64,000 nucleotides of DNA from Hsuehochloa calcarea (lineage: Eukaryota; Streptophyta; Magnoliopsida; Poales; Poaceae). The notes under the pieces were generated by a model. The model saw only the letters and a list, made by a program, of their open reading frames with translations. It had not been told where the DNA came from and did not search any database. The stretch's first letter is position 1, and every line of letters begins with the position of its first letter. This document shows positions 44,893-56,135 of the stretch, piece by piece. The stretch spans positions 29,359,045 through 29,423,044 of the forward strand of contig CM070603.1 in the NCBI GenBank assembly GCA_036346395.1. The letters are read 5' to 3'. Position numbers and translations under genes: made by a program.

Positions 44893-46785
44893 CAAAGCCA
44901 AAAAAAAGGAATCATCAAAACAAGAGGCAGAATGTGGATAAGAACATAATAGAGCATTTGGTATGCAATTTTTGAATACTAAGGTGGCAAGGCCTATATA
45001 TGCTATCATACCATTGTAAAGAAACCATACTCCTAAAATGCTCTGCAACCATCAGGAAAATTCTACTTTTGTCAACGGGGATAACTGTTTTTTAGCACCC
45101 TTTGTATCTGACTTCTGAAACAGCAAAAAAAAAAAAAAAACCATTTGTACAGTTTTCTAAAGCCAACCTTTTTGTTTGGTTGTTGGGTGGAGACAACAAT
45201 ACTAAGGAAACAAATAAGCACCACGACCCAAAAAGTTCTTTTTTGGACACATATTTGATACTTGATACTTGCATTGGACATTCGGACTTTCTGAGAGGTT
45301 GGATGGAGATGGATATCCAACATCTTGGAGGGACATGGATAATGGAGTAGATACAAAGTACTTCACCAGTTAAAGACCCATATATATATATGCTGTTCTT
45401 TAGTGTGGATAGAGGGGGATGCATCATGCATGCATGAATCTAGCACTTCACTGAGACAAGAATTAAAGCCATGAAAATGGCAGGTAGATGAGAGGTACCA
45501 TGTTATGCAGAGAAAGGTGATGAGTGCTAGATTTTCAGAGAGGTAAGGTGGGCACCGATTTAGCTAATGCAGGGAGCAATTTCTTCCATGCAATTAAAGG
45601 CAGAAAGTGAGATCAAAGGTTGCACATAACATCCTAGGATTTTTTCCTAGGGATAAGATGCATCATAGAGTGGAGATTTTTGTGAGTCTTGGCTATTGTT
45701 TGACAAGGAGCTGACTGGAAACTAAATGTTAACTAAATTTGTTCATCCATAACTTGGTCTGAATTGTTTCTTCAAAAAAAAAAACTTGGTCTTAATTTGT
45801 ATGTTACCCTTCAGCACGGCTATCTATCTGTTTTGTTTTTTTTCTTTCTGAAGTACATCTTAGATCAGTACTATTGTATGATTCTTCCAAACTGAGGATA
45901 TATATATTGAAAGAAAACCACTGGATCTTGTTTAAGATAGCAGAACATAGAATACTCATTAAACAAGTGAGCTAGGGCATTAGCCTATGTAAGCGTCGTT
46001 TTCTGCGCATGCCAGCTTACTTACACCTCTGCATATTGCTAATGGCAACACACATCCGGACTAAAAAAGACTTCACATAGAAGAGTGCTACAAAAAAAGA
46101 TTATTCCCATCAAGGTAATTTCCAGTTGTGCATAGACTCATAGATACCTGTTTGTTCACATCCTTTGCAATTAGTAAACTGAAACAAACACTTAATCAGA
46201 GCATCCTTTGGCAGGTCTACTGAAAGGGACACGAAACTAAATTGGTTCTCTCAAAGAGAGCACAGGTGTACATACATTCCTTGGTGTAACAGTGGTGGCC
46301 AAATTAATGTTATAATGGAGCTCCATCTTGTACAACATAGAAAAAACTTTTGAATTGTCATCAAGATGGTGATTGGTGATCGAGTACAATTTTTCTTTTA
46401 AAAAACATGGGTAGAATGATGATCAAGAGTGCAGCTATAATTAATGTGAAAATTAGAAGAATTAAAAATTCACTGATCACGATTCGGTTGCAAATATCAC
46501 TGTTGTGATTTGTTACTTTCAAAATAGAACAAAGAACAATTATTCACATTTGGAACAGATAGCAAAACAAATTTAAGCACCCAAACTGATCATTCCTTGT
46601 ATGATCCCACCAGTGACCCTTACATGCACTTCATTATTTCCAACCAAGGGCGCAAGAACCTCCAACACCATTGTGTTTAGACAAAGGGAAGAGAGGAAAA
46701 AAAAAGAATCCAATCCTCTCAACCAAAGAGCAAAAATCCTCACAACACAAAAGAAAAATAAAATCAAACAAAAACTTTAACACAA
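44893..46785. other. Intergenic DNA downstream of the VQ gene
   Basis: AT-rich sequence with poly-A runs and no transposon ends that I can match. The right-hand part (about 46500-46785) should contain the 3' UTR of the VQ gene on the - strand. Confidence 0.4.
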
Positions 46786-47307
46786 TTAAGAAGCGTACAT
46801 TTCACCAACCAAATCCATCCTTGCCGAGCCGAGAGGCTGCAAGAAGTCAGTAGCCATCCCTTGGAAGACGTCCTCCTCCAAGAAGCTCAAGAAACCTCCC
46901 GGATTCAGATCCATCCACAGCTCGTTGTGATCAAGGCCATCGCCTAAACCCCCTTCCTCCGCCTCCACCTCGCACTTGATCTTCTTATTCTTATTCTCTT
47001 GTTGCGCCGTGAAATCGCCCCTCTCGGCAGCCGGCGCCGGCGCCGGCCTCTTCTTGATCGCCTCCTTCTGTTCCTCCTCTACCGTCGGCGGCCGCCGCCG
47101 CCGCCGCGCCACGTCCACCGTGCTGGCGGATGGCTTCCCGGTGAGCCGCTGCACGAGGTCCCGGAAGTTGGCGACGTCGGTCTTGATAATCTCCGGTGCA
47201 ATGATGTGGATGATCTTTATCTTGGGCCGCGTCTTCGATATCGTATGCGAGGAATCCTTGTGCGTCGGCAGTGTTGTTGATGGGCTCATGCTGTGGTACT
47301 CCCCCAT
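46786..47307 (-). CDS. VQ-motif protein, intronless
   Basis: 173 residues from the ATG at 47307-47305 to TAA at 46788-46786. The VQ motif FRDLVQRLTG is at residues 48-57, preceded by KIKIIHIIAPEIIKTDVAN, which places it in the VQ subgroup with the IIHI..PEIIKTD lead. A basic cluster (ARRRRRPP, KKRP) and an acidic region with LWMDLNPGGFLSFLEEDVF follow. VQ proteins bind WRKY or other transcription factors and tune defence and growth responses; the partner here is unknown. The frame is open for 16 codons further upstream, but the first M in that part lies in the likely 5' UTR; the ATG at residue 7 (MSPS) is an alternative start. No disabling change is seen. Confidence 0.88.
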   Translation of the reverse strand: MGEYHSMSPSTTLPTHKDSSHTISKTRPKIKIIHIIAPEIIKTDVANFRDLVQRLTGKPSASTVDVARRRRRPPTVEEEQKEAIKKRPAPAPAAERGDFTAQQENKNKKIKCEVEAEEGGLGDGLDHNELWMDLNPGGFLSFLEEDVFQGMATDFLQPLGSARMDLVGEMYAS

Positions 47308-47525
47308 TAGTGTGCAGACAGATGGAGAGAGAATTAAGGGGAGAGCTAGAAACATGAGAGTGTGAGGGAGGAGAGGGGAGGGAAATGGAAAGAGATATAC
47401 AGAGAAAGAGGTGATGGAGAGACAGTAGATGTACTGGAGTCTAGAGCTCTAGATGATGTTGTTTGGAGCCTTGCGGTGTAGGAGAGGAGGAATGGGTTGT
47501 TGGAGGTTGGAACTTGGGGTTGGGG

Positions 47526-47533
47526 GTATATAT
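47526..47533 (-). promoter_or_regulatory. TATA box of the VQ gene
   Basis: CATATATA on the - strand, 220 bases upstream of the chosen ATG, in a CCCACC-rich context. It gives a 5' UTR of roughly 190 bases with CT-rich stretches. Confidence 0.6.
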
Positions 47534-47539
47534 GGTGGG

Positions 47540-48460
47540 AGGAGGGAGGTGACTTGCAAGGATGGTGACCAAGAAAATCAATATTCAAGGCTCGAAATGG
47601 AAGGCATGAGCTAAAGTGGGCCCTCTGCATTATTAGAGGTCTAAACAGTGCATTAGGAGTATCTCTCAACCGTTCGATAGGAATTCTACGATGAGATCAA
47701 GTACTACGTTGACAAATTGTACAATAATAGCTATAATCTTATCATCCATAGTAAAGTCAGAATTGCTATAGTATACTCCTTGAACCAGCAAGCTTAAAAT
47801 ACTGTAGTAATAGCGTCTCTCTGCAAAGGATCCACATCCGGGATGAGTATCACCAAGCGTGCCACCAAGGGGATACAAACAAAGTACATAGTATACATGC
47901 TCTTACAAAAATTAGTGGTCCGGACTTTAGATAAATGAATATCTATACAGAAAGGGTTGCATAGCTGTATCTTCATTTCAAGTACGGAAGTGGAGAGTAG
48001 TTTAAGAAGATGTTGGTCTAGCTTTGCACTAGCATGTACTTAGCTGCTAGCTAGCTCTTGATTGCCATGTGGATTTTAGTTGTTCTGGGTCTGGGTGATC
48101 GATTGACTTGTAACACATGCTAGCAGAGCTGCTAGCATGTATAGGAAGTTCATATTTTACAGCATGGATCTATCTTTGCCTTAGTTGTCTGTGTACTATA
48201 AACACACATGTCTTTTGGACTTTTGATACTGCAAACAGATCGATATTTCCCGTATGAGACAGCGTCCATATATACAAGCTGATGGAAGCATGCGCGGAAA
48301 ATATCCCAGTTTGAAAATGTACTGCACCAGCAATGCAGACTCTCCATCGATCGTGTCAGCTTTCTTGGAGCCCAATGCGAAAACGAGAGTCGCGAGGATT
48401 TTCCAAGGAGCTGGCGTGCGGATATGCATCCCGATGCGCACTGGTTAACCGCATCGGCCC
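47540..48460. other. Region upstream of the VQ gene, nothing recognised
   Basis: Probably regulatory DNA of the VQ gene followed by spacer. A small inverted repeat CCGATGCG/CGCATCGG lies at about 48430-48456. Confidence 0.35.
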
Positions 48461-48469
48461 CTCATAAGT

Positions 48470-48830
48470 AATAATCGTCCACAGTGATAACACGGACGGG
48501 CACGCGCCCCGGACGACGTACACCGCCGCGCGCTCGGGCACGCCACCGATCGAGCGCGCGGCGATTCTTCTCGATCAGGCGAGTGAAACTGACGCTACGA
48601 ACGCGCTGCGCGTACCGTCGGATTGCGAGCGAAGCGAACAGCGTCAAACGGCGCGTACAGGGGCCGTGCCGTGCCGGTTCGTTCGTGGGGCGCGCGCGGT
48701 TACGTCTCGTGTGGCGTCGGCCCGCGCGCGCACCCACCAATACGGCAGTACCACGGGCCTCAGCGCCCGCGAACCTATGTGACGTGGCCGGCGGTTGTGG
48801 ACCCGTGGACTGTGGTCGGCCACGCACACT
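48470..48830. other. CpG-rich block without a recognised gene
   Basis: Very GC-rich DNA open in several frames on both strands at once, which is expected from base composition alone. It may be a decayed promoter or captured exon. No domain found. Confidence 0.4.
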
Positions 48831-49153
48831 TTTGCTTATGCTTTTTCGTTCCAACACAAGCTTGTCCACACAAACGTTACAACCGTGTGATCAGGTCCAT
48901 CGTAGTTTTGGTTATATATAAAAAAAAATCAAAAAAGTCCTTCCTAGTTTGGAGGGTAATACTATTGTCCATGCGTCCGGACATTTTCAAATTCACACTG
49001 CTTCCACTTTAATTTCTCGAGCCCGCCACCACCCATTGCTCTTCATATCTTCCTCTTCTGCTCTTCACATCTTCCTCTTCTCCCATTCTATCCATTACAT
49101 CCCCTTCTCATCTACCCTCTCCCAACCCCTTTCCTCAATCCCGTGAAAGAAAG

Positions 49154-49334
49154 ATGAGACACCTATGTTTCCTCCTCCTCCACCACCACCTCGTGGTCTT
49201 CCTCCTCGCCGCGGTCGTGTCGCAGCAGCCCGCAGTCAGCATGGCCACTGTCGCGGCCGACTCGTGCACCGCTCCACGTGCTATCGGCGCGTCCTCGAGA
49301 AGAGCCTCATGCCGCAGGCCCCCGTCGCCTCGCG
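49154..49334 (+). pseudogene. Captured gene fragment with signal peptide-like start
   Basis: The ATG at 49154 opens MRHLCFLLLHHHLVVFLLAA, a plausible secretory signal, followed by a GC-rich frame. It is cut by the hAT element at 49335. Sequence after the insertion (from 49820) is still GC-rich and coding-like to about 49970. The parent gene is not recognised. The leader 49000-49150 is CT-rich, like a plant 5' UTR. Confidence 0.45.
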
Positions 49335-49811
49335 TAGGGGTGGATAACGAGTCAGCTTGGCCCGGCTCGGCTCGGTCGAGCTCGTTAAGGAACCAAGTTC
49401 GGCTCGGCTCAACTTGTTAAGCAAAAGAGCAAAAACATCTACTCGACTTGTTATGAACTCGCGAGTTCACTTGTTTGGCTCGAGGCTGTGGGAGGGCGTC
49501 GGGCCGGACGTGGAAAGAGAGGGTGCCAGGCGAAGGCCGGACTCTATGTGGATAGGATAGGGTTGTGGCTTACTGGGCTGAGCTGGTAGGCTTAGGTTGG
49601 CCTTGTTGTAGTTCGGCTACTAGCCTTGTTGGGTTGGGTTCTAATATAAACGAGCTGAATGAGCTTAACGAGTTGCTCGCAAGCTGGCTCGAACTCGGTT
49701 CGTTAAGATAACGAGCAGAAATGGCAGCTCGGCTCGTTTATGGTCCGAGTTTGAGCAAAGTCCTTAATGAGTCAAGCTGGCTCGCGAGTTTCGAGTTTTT
49801 TTTCACCCCTA
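49335..49811. mobile_element. 477-bp hAT-type element
   Basis: Inverted ends TAGGGGTGGATAACGAG and TAGGGGTGAAAA (reverse complement), with GGCTCGGCTCGG-like subterminal words. The 8-bp flanks GCCTCGCG and GCCTTGCA differ only by C-to-T and G-to-A at CpG positions, as expected after methylation-linked decay. No transposase. Confidence 0.75.
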
Positions 49812-49974
49812 GCCTTGCACATGCTGCTCTCACTGTTGGCGAGGTAGATGACTCGGATGGGCTGCGCCGCTAGCCCTCGCTTCGCCTGGAACCTCATCAA
49901 CGTCCAGACCTGGGCCAGCAATCGGAAGGGCACCGGGTTGGTCTTGCCCCATCCGATCTGTCCTCCTCCTCTGA

Positions 49975-50350
49975 TACACTTTTGTTGCAGACATTTTCTC
50001 GAATTGTTGCAGAGTTGTTTATCGATTGTTGTATGAACTGTTGTACTTTTGTTGAAACATGGTTTCTCAAATCTTGCCACAAGATCTATTTGTTGCAATT
50101 GTGTTGTTGATTTGTTACGCAAGAGTATTTTTTTTGTCATAATGTCTCTTCTCAAATGTTGCGGCAAGAGATATTTGTTGCAATCGTGTTTTTGATTTGT
50201 TGCAGTATGGACGTCTATTTGTTGCACCAATGAATCCGTGCTTGTTGCATCGAGTTGGGAATTTGTTGTATTTTTATTGCATCGGATGGATATTTTATTG
50301 CAAACTTACTAAAAAATTGTTGTGCCTTACTAATTTTTGTTGCGTCCAAT
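49975..50350 (+). repeat. TTGTTGCAA-rich segment
   Basis: Some 15-20 occurrences of TTGTTGCA or close variants, at irregular 15-40-base spacing, inside the right half of the Pack-MULE candidate. They look like subterminal transposase-binding words. Confidence 0.72.
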
Positions 50351-50589
50351 CAGATTACTGAGATCAAACCTTTCAAGTTAGATCTGACGATGGAGAGGGT
50401 TGTACGATGGGAAAACTCCTATCGTATGTCCGGATGCTAGTCGTTCCCTAGTTTTGATCAATGGTTGTGGGGGTCATGAGATCGATGCTGGCATAATGTG
50501 TTAAGGTAGCTAGAGAGATTGCTAGTGAGTATATCTAATGATATTTCAGCATTGCCTTTTTCATATAGTAAAAAGATCTTTTAAATTTA

Positions 50590-52080
50590 AATGAATAAGT
50601 CTATTTGACCCCTGAAATATCATATTTGTCTAAAAGTCAATCTTCAACTACGAAACAAGATAACCAACCCCCCTCAAATGTCAAAATCGTTCAGATTTCA
50701 CCCATAAGACTGGTTTTAGTAGTGGTTTTTGCCGCGTAGATGCTGCATTACTAGTTTTCGGTTGACATGGCATCCCAAATCAGCAACCATACCATCTACT
50801 TGCACATCACCACATACCTATCTTCTACGTCTCTCTTTCGCCCCCTCCAACCTCTCTTTTCTCCCTACAACCACCACCAAGTCATTTCCTCCGCTCTTTC
50901 CCCATTTCCTCTTCTCCACCTCTCCCGCTGGCAAGGCTGGGCCATCCTCATTGGCAGCCACCCTCTGCACCTCCAAATAGCACTGCATAATCTAACCCTG
51001 CCGCTGCATCCATTTTCGTGTGCCTAATTTATTACGGTGGCGGATTTGGTGGTGGAGGGTGGAGGCAGGGGAAGGCGGAGATGGGAGGAGGTGGATCTGC
51101 AATTGGGACGAGAGAGAGGAGAGGATGTCCACTCGAATCGTTTCAACGACACCACTTGCAACACGCTGCTCGCCCGCACAGTGACGTAGTGGGCGAGTGC
51201 GATGGAGTGTTGCCAGGCGAGAGAGTGCGGGGCAGCGGTCCAAGATAGACTCATTGCATAGCAAATACCTGTGTATTTGCTCCTCCACGAGTGGGAGATG
51301 GGGAAGAAATCACTTACGAGCCGAAGCGTTGTGTTGCTTTCTTCTCCTGCATCGATTCGGTTTAGTTCCATCCTGTCTTTACTTGTTTCAACCCGACAAC
51401 CCAATTCGGTTCCATTGATATGTCGTCTTATTCTTGATCGAAGCCAATCTGTATTAATTGCTTTGTTACATTGGATAGATGCTGGGCTTAATTGATTGAT
51501 TCAATTACATTGCATGGTTTTATCTTTTCCCCCTTTTCTCGTTGGATATGTACTACCCGATGGTGGCGTTGATGGTGAGGAGGGAGATCTCATCGACATT
51601 GGGGTAGAAGATGACGAGCTAGGCGGAGGAAGCGAGGTTGAGGCGGTGGTCACAGCGGGAGGGCTGGATGGACGTAGGCGACCCTGAAGGCGAACAACAT
51701 TGAGGAGATAGGGTGGGAGAGAGAGAGGGGGTCGAGTAGGAGTTGCTGCTGCTTTGCGTGGCCATAGTTGCAGGATCCACACTCGCCGTCTCGCCGGCGC
51801 CGAATCAGCATCGACTACACATGAAGAAGAGAATCTGCAGCGTGGCGAATCAGCAATGAATGACCTTGCCTGGACCTTGGAGGAAGAGGGTGACATTGTC
51901 CTTGATTGGATGTAGACGTGGACGCCATGTCAATGAAATTTGTCCACCAGGGTGTTTTTCGTGTCAGGGGTAATATACTCAGTTTTAACAATTAAGGGGT
52001 GTCGGTTACCCAGTTTCGTACCTGAGGGTTGAACTTTAGACAACTGTGACAGTTGAGGAGGTCAAACGAACCCATTCCAA
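50590..52080. mobile_element. Element with about 90-bp inverted ends, family unresolved
   Basis: Left 50598-50700 (TTTGACC, TTGTCTAAA, ACGAAAC, GGTAACC-like blocks in order) matches the reverse complement of about 51985-52075 block by block. The interior is GC-rich and purine/pyrimidine skewed. Long inverted ends fit a Mutator-like element. A clean 9-bp duplication was not found. The interior - strand frame at 51501-51896 is low-complexity Ser/Pro and not assigned. Confidence 0.6.
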
Positions 52081-52189
52081 ATATAAACCATCAATTGCAC
52101 AACATTGTGGTAGGGGCACTAGCTACAATTTTTTTAATAATACATTTTAAAAATAGAATTGTAGAAATAAATACTTGTTTAATATAATT

Positions 52190-52345
52190 ATAAAAATGAG
52201 CTTATCCTATGTCGCCAGTTGGACTGATGATAGGATGGATGTCACTAGCCAAACAATGTTAAATGTCTATGTAACCATTTGGAATGATGATAGATAGGAA
52301 ATCACCACTCGAAATAGCGACAAGTTCCTATCGCCAATTCAAATG
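52190..52345. repeat. MULE-B-like hairpin units, isolated
   Basis: Units such as GTCGCCAGTTGGACTGATG and CTATCGCCAATTCAAATGGCGACAT resemble the terminal units of MULE-B at 21730-22000 and 38280-38440. Probably the end of a deleted relative. Confidence 0.65.
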
Positions 52346-52459
52346 GCGACATGAGTTGTTTTTTTGGAAGTAATAATTCAAAATTAAATTTTATTTATAT
52401 TTGTAGAGAATGCAACTTCAAATTTTACATGATTTGACTAAGATTTTTGATAATATCTT

Positions 52460-53285
52460 TTAGGGCGCGTTTGGTTGGGTGAACCAACGTGAATGGAATG
52501 AGATGATACAAGATAGATGGAACGATCCTGGACAGGATGGTACAAGTTTTGTATTTGGTTGGTTTGATGATACGATACGTGAATTTGTTTAGTTGGGTGA
52601 ACCTCCTCTGTCTCCCAATGAACCTACCTCCATCTGGGGTCCACTTGACATAGAATGCCACAACACACAATAGAGGCAGGCTGAGACAGAGAAGAGAAGA
52701 AACAGGGGAGGTGGACGGGCACCAGTGCCGAGGCTGGACGCCGGCGAAAGAGGCGGCGGCGGCTGAGGATGGTCGAAATGGGTTGCTCAGTGGAAGGCGA
52801 CCACACGGGTGGTGGATCCGTGGCCAGGCGAGCATGAGAGCGGGTGGGCGGTGGAGCCCGACGGTCGACGTTGGGGAAGGAGAAGGGGCGACAACGTTTG
52901 GGTGGATGAGGTGTGGAGCTAGGGGGAGCATGAGCATCAGGGGGGGTATTGGGGACTCATCGGAGCCGATGGTGGCGGCGGGGAGGAGTTGTGGCAGCTT
53001 GGCGATGGAAGCTTGAGGTGGCGCGGCTAGCACATTGTGGCGGTGGCACTGGAGAGGGCGGGAGCTCAAGTGAGTGATGGGGGAAGGTCTGGGGAGGTGA
53101 GGGGATACTCTGGTGAAGGAAATCGGAGGGAAAATCACCGGAGTGGAAGCGGTGATAGCGACGGCAGTTTTCGGCCGGAGCGAACGAAGATGACTGTGAC
53201 GCGAGCTCTCATGGTGGAATCTTGAAATTGGCTGGGGGAATACCTGTGGTGTTGCGAAACACGAAGTGACGTGGACCAAACGATG
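52460..53285. mobile_element. Probable small DNA element with GC-rich interior
   Basis: The left end GGGCGCGTTTGGTTGGG and the right end (reverse complement containing TCGTTTGGTCCACG) are imperfect inverted repeats with the GTTTGGT core common in grass elements. The - strand frame 52425-53279 is open for 284 residues but is low-complexity and lacks a domain. The element abuts or truncates the Sirevirus 5' LTR. Confidence 0.4.
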
Positions 53286-53289
53286 AGGG

Positions 53290-53979
53290 CTTTACCAGGC
53301 GGCCGGAATTGTTGTCGTAACGGCTAGTTTTGTGGTTGGGGGCTATAAATACATCCCACATGCACCAAGGTAGGAACCTTTGGCTATATTGAATACTCTT
53401 GAGGCTTTGGTGCTCCCTCTTCTACTTATTTGCATTCAATTCACTCTTTGAGGTAGTTGAGAGTTAGTCAAGTGCATAGCGTTCATTAGTTGATCTTTTG
53501 GCACTTGATAGTCTTCAAGCAAGTGATGTGATTTATTAATCTTGGTGCTTGCCGACACCTAGACGACTTGGAGAAGCTGCACGGTGATCACTTCAAGAAG
53601 CTTGTGAAGTGACTCGACAAGGGTTGTGATTGGTGTGGTGCTCACCAACTCCGGAGCGGAGGAAGAGCAACTATAGTGATGGAGGGTGAGGCTCAATTCG
53701 TGGAGCTAGCTTGATTTGTTCAACCTTCCTCAATGTGGAATAGTGAATACCGGCAAGTCTTCGATACCACGGGAAAAACTTCATTGCCTCCATTGTGGTT
53801 CAATTTCTTGTCTTTACTCTTTCGCAATTACAATTCTAGTATCATACTTGTGTAGAATTGCCTAGGTAGAATTGTATCTAGTTTTATCTAGTTCATAATT
53901 GTGATAAAATTTGTAATTAGTTGAAGTATTTTAAAAACCTCCTATTCACCCCCTCTAGTCGGTTATTCTTGATCTTACA
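53290..53979 (+). repeat. 3' part of the Sirevirus 5' LTR
   Basis: It has CAACGGCTAG-type and GGCTATAAATAC promoter words like LTR A and B, and ends in CCTATTCACCCCC...TTGATCTTACA. The expected start (TGAAAGCATCTAGACC, seen at 63633) is absent upstream, so the 5' part is lost. Confidence 0.78.
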
Positions 53980-53981
53980 AG

Positions 53982-53997
53982 TGGTATCAGAGCTTGG
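53982..53997 (+). other. Sirevirus primer-binding site
   Basis: TGGTATCAGAGCTTGG, two bases after the LTR; complementary to initiator Met-tRNA. Confidence 0.85.
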
Positions 53998-54038
53998 TTT
54001 CTCATTGATTTGGACTTAAACGTCTAAGAAAGAAAAGG

Positions 54039-55923
54039 ATGGCTAGTGAGAGAATTATTATAGGAAAGACACCTCTATTTGATGGCTCAAATTATGCATA
54101 TTGGAAAATTAGGATGTCTATTTATTTAAAGGCCATGAGCCTGAGTATATGGAAAATCATAAATGATGGTCACGTTATGCCTCTTGATCCACTACATCCT
54201 ATGGAACTTGAGGGGCGTAATGCTCATTTAGATGCTTAAGCAATGAATGCTCTCTTTGGAGCTTTGAACGCGGATGAGTTCAATAGAGTGAGCAATTTGG
54301 ACACCGCTCATGATATTTGGATTACCCTCTTGGAAATCTATGAGGGAACATCCACAGTCAAAGAGGTCAAATTGTATAAGCTCCGGATTAAGTATGAGAC
54401 ATTTATAATATTACCTTACGAGGATATAAATGAAATGTACTCTCACCCCAACAACATTGTAAATGAACTCAAAGGCCTAGGCACGTCACTAACCGATGTT
54501 GATATTGTGAGAAAAATGCTTAAGGACTTGCCGGCGAAATATGAGACCTTGGTGACACTCTTTCTCAACTCTCCTAAGTTGACAAGGATGACATCAGCAC
54601 AACTCTTGGGCAACCTCATAACCAATGAGTTGTACAAGAAGGACAAAGAGAAACTTTTGGAGCAATCCTCCTCCAAAGGCAAGAAAGTAACTGCCTTCAA
54701 AGCTAAAGCGGTATCAAGTGAGGAGTCCAGAGATGATGAAGATGACTCCGAGGAGGAATTGGCTCTCCCCGTGAGAAGAATGAAGAGATTCATGAAAAGG
54801 CATCAATACCTAAATGCTAGTTATTAAAAAGGCAAGAAGGGGCGCTCCTACAACGACAACAAGCGCTATAGCAACATCCGTTGCTATGAGTGCGATGAGA
54901 AGTGACACATTGCCTCTCATTGCCCCCCAACAAGAAGGATGGTAAGGGCAAATCATCCAAGAAGAAGGAATTCAATGACAAGAATAAGTTTTTCAAGAAG
55001 CTTCACAAGTATGGAAAAATGAAGCTCATATTGGAGAGTGGAACTCCGATAAGGAGTACACCAACTTCGAATCTAATGAGGATGAGTCCCCCAAGAAGAA
55101 GAGACTTATCGGCGTCACCATCAAGGAGGCTCAATCACTCTTCTCGTCTCCTACGTGCCTCGTGGCAAAAGGAGATAAGGTAAAATCCTTTGATGACAAT
55201 GATCCTTCATATGATGAGCTTATGGATATGTTAGAATAATTAAATGAATATCTTGGGAAAGAAAAGATAAAATTTAAGGTCTTAAAGAAAGAGCATCTCT
55301 CTCTCAAAGACTCTTATAAGGAGCTAAAGGAAGCTCATGACTTGCTTATCCAAGAAAATTCAAGCAAGACTTGCACTAGTGTTGGAATTCCATGTGATAT
55401 TCTTGATAAAATGCCTAGTGTAGAAATGGCTAAAACTAGTACATCTACTTCATGTGATGATTTACTTGCCATGTCATGTTGCTCTAACATTGACTCTAAT
55501 CATGAAGATATTAAGTCTAGTGACGCAAAGCTTGTTGGTGAAAACAATGAGCTAAAGGAGTAAGTAAACAAGCTAAGCAAAAGCTTGGAACGATGCTTCA
55601 AGGGTAAGGCCACCCATGACAAGCTTTTGAGTTAGCAAAGGTGCTCATTCAACAAAGAATGACATGGGTATGTGCCCAAGAAGGGTAAGAAACCGGTAAA
55701 CAAGACCGTAAGGTTTGTTAAGCAAAATGATAAATATTGCTACAAGTATCGGGAAATAGAATATTTGCAACAAAATTATCATATTGGTAAGATTTCATCC
55801 ATAGGTTTATTTGATTCTTGTTATATGCTTAAGAAAACTAAGGATGAGAAAGTTATTGCTAGATTTGTTAGCACCTTAATTTTAGGTGCTAAAAAGAATG
55901 CTATTTGGGTGCCTAAACCTTAG
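54039..55923 (+). pseudogene. Sirevirus gag
   Basis: It starts MASERIIIGKTPLFDGSNYAYWK, the copia gag opening. The UBN2-type body (DIWITLLEIYEGTSTVKE, LKDLPAKYETLV) runs to about 54600. An in-frame TAA follows residue 66. The zinc knuckle CYECDEK-stop-HIASHC (about 54882-54925) has a stop in place of the usual Gly. The long C-terminal extension includes a coiled-coil-like stretch (55200-55560) and a basic segment MPKKGKKPVNKTVRF. At least three stops or frame changes are present. Confidence 0.87.
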
Positions 55924-55986
55924 TTACTAACCTCCAATGACCCAGACAAATTTGGGTACCTAAAAGAACTTGGTTTTCTTTTGTAG

Positions 55987-56135
55987 GTGAACTACAAGAC
56001 CAGTGGAATGCATTGGTTGCTTGATAGCGGTTGCACTCAACATATGACCAGAGACCGGAAGATGTTCACCACCTTTGAAAATGGGAGCAATGAAAAGATC
56101 ACCTTTGGAGACAATAGCAAAGGGAAGATTCTTGG
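55987..56135 (+). pseudogene. Sirevirus protease, first part
   Basis: GMHWLLDSGCTQHMTRD holds an intact catalytic DSG. The frame is cut at 56135 by LTR E and continues after the duplicated CTTGG at 58050. Confidence 0.85.

Larger units (their letters stand above)
48954..50448 (+). mobile_element. Pack-MULE candidate
   Basis: Left end GGGTAATACTA, right end (reverse complement) GGGAACGACTA; both continue to GC[AG]TCCGGACAT, so the ends are inverted repeats of about 30 bases with a gap. Flanks TAGTTTGGA (48945-48953) and TAGTTTTGA (50449-50457) match 8 of 9, a Mutator-length duplication. No transposase is present. The interior carries a coding-like fragment with a signal peptide, a hAT insertion and a TTGTTGCAA-rich segment. 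Confidence 0.68.

Noticed and set aside
48462..49012. Several long overlapping frames on both strands
   Set aside because: CpG-rich composition makes stops rare in all frames; no conserved motif and no consistent start.
52425..53279. 284-residue open frame on the - strand
   Set aside because: Low-complexity Pro/Ser/His content, GC-rich DNA open on both strands, no domain, and it lies inside a probable transposon.
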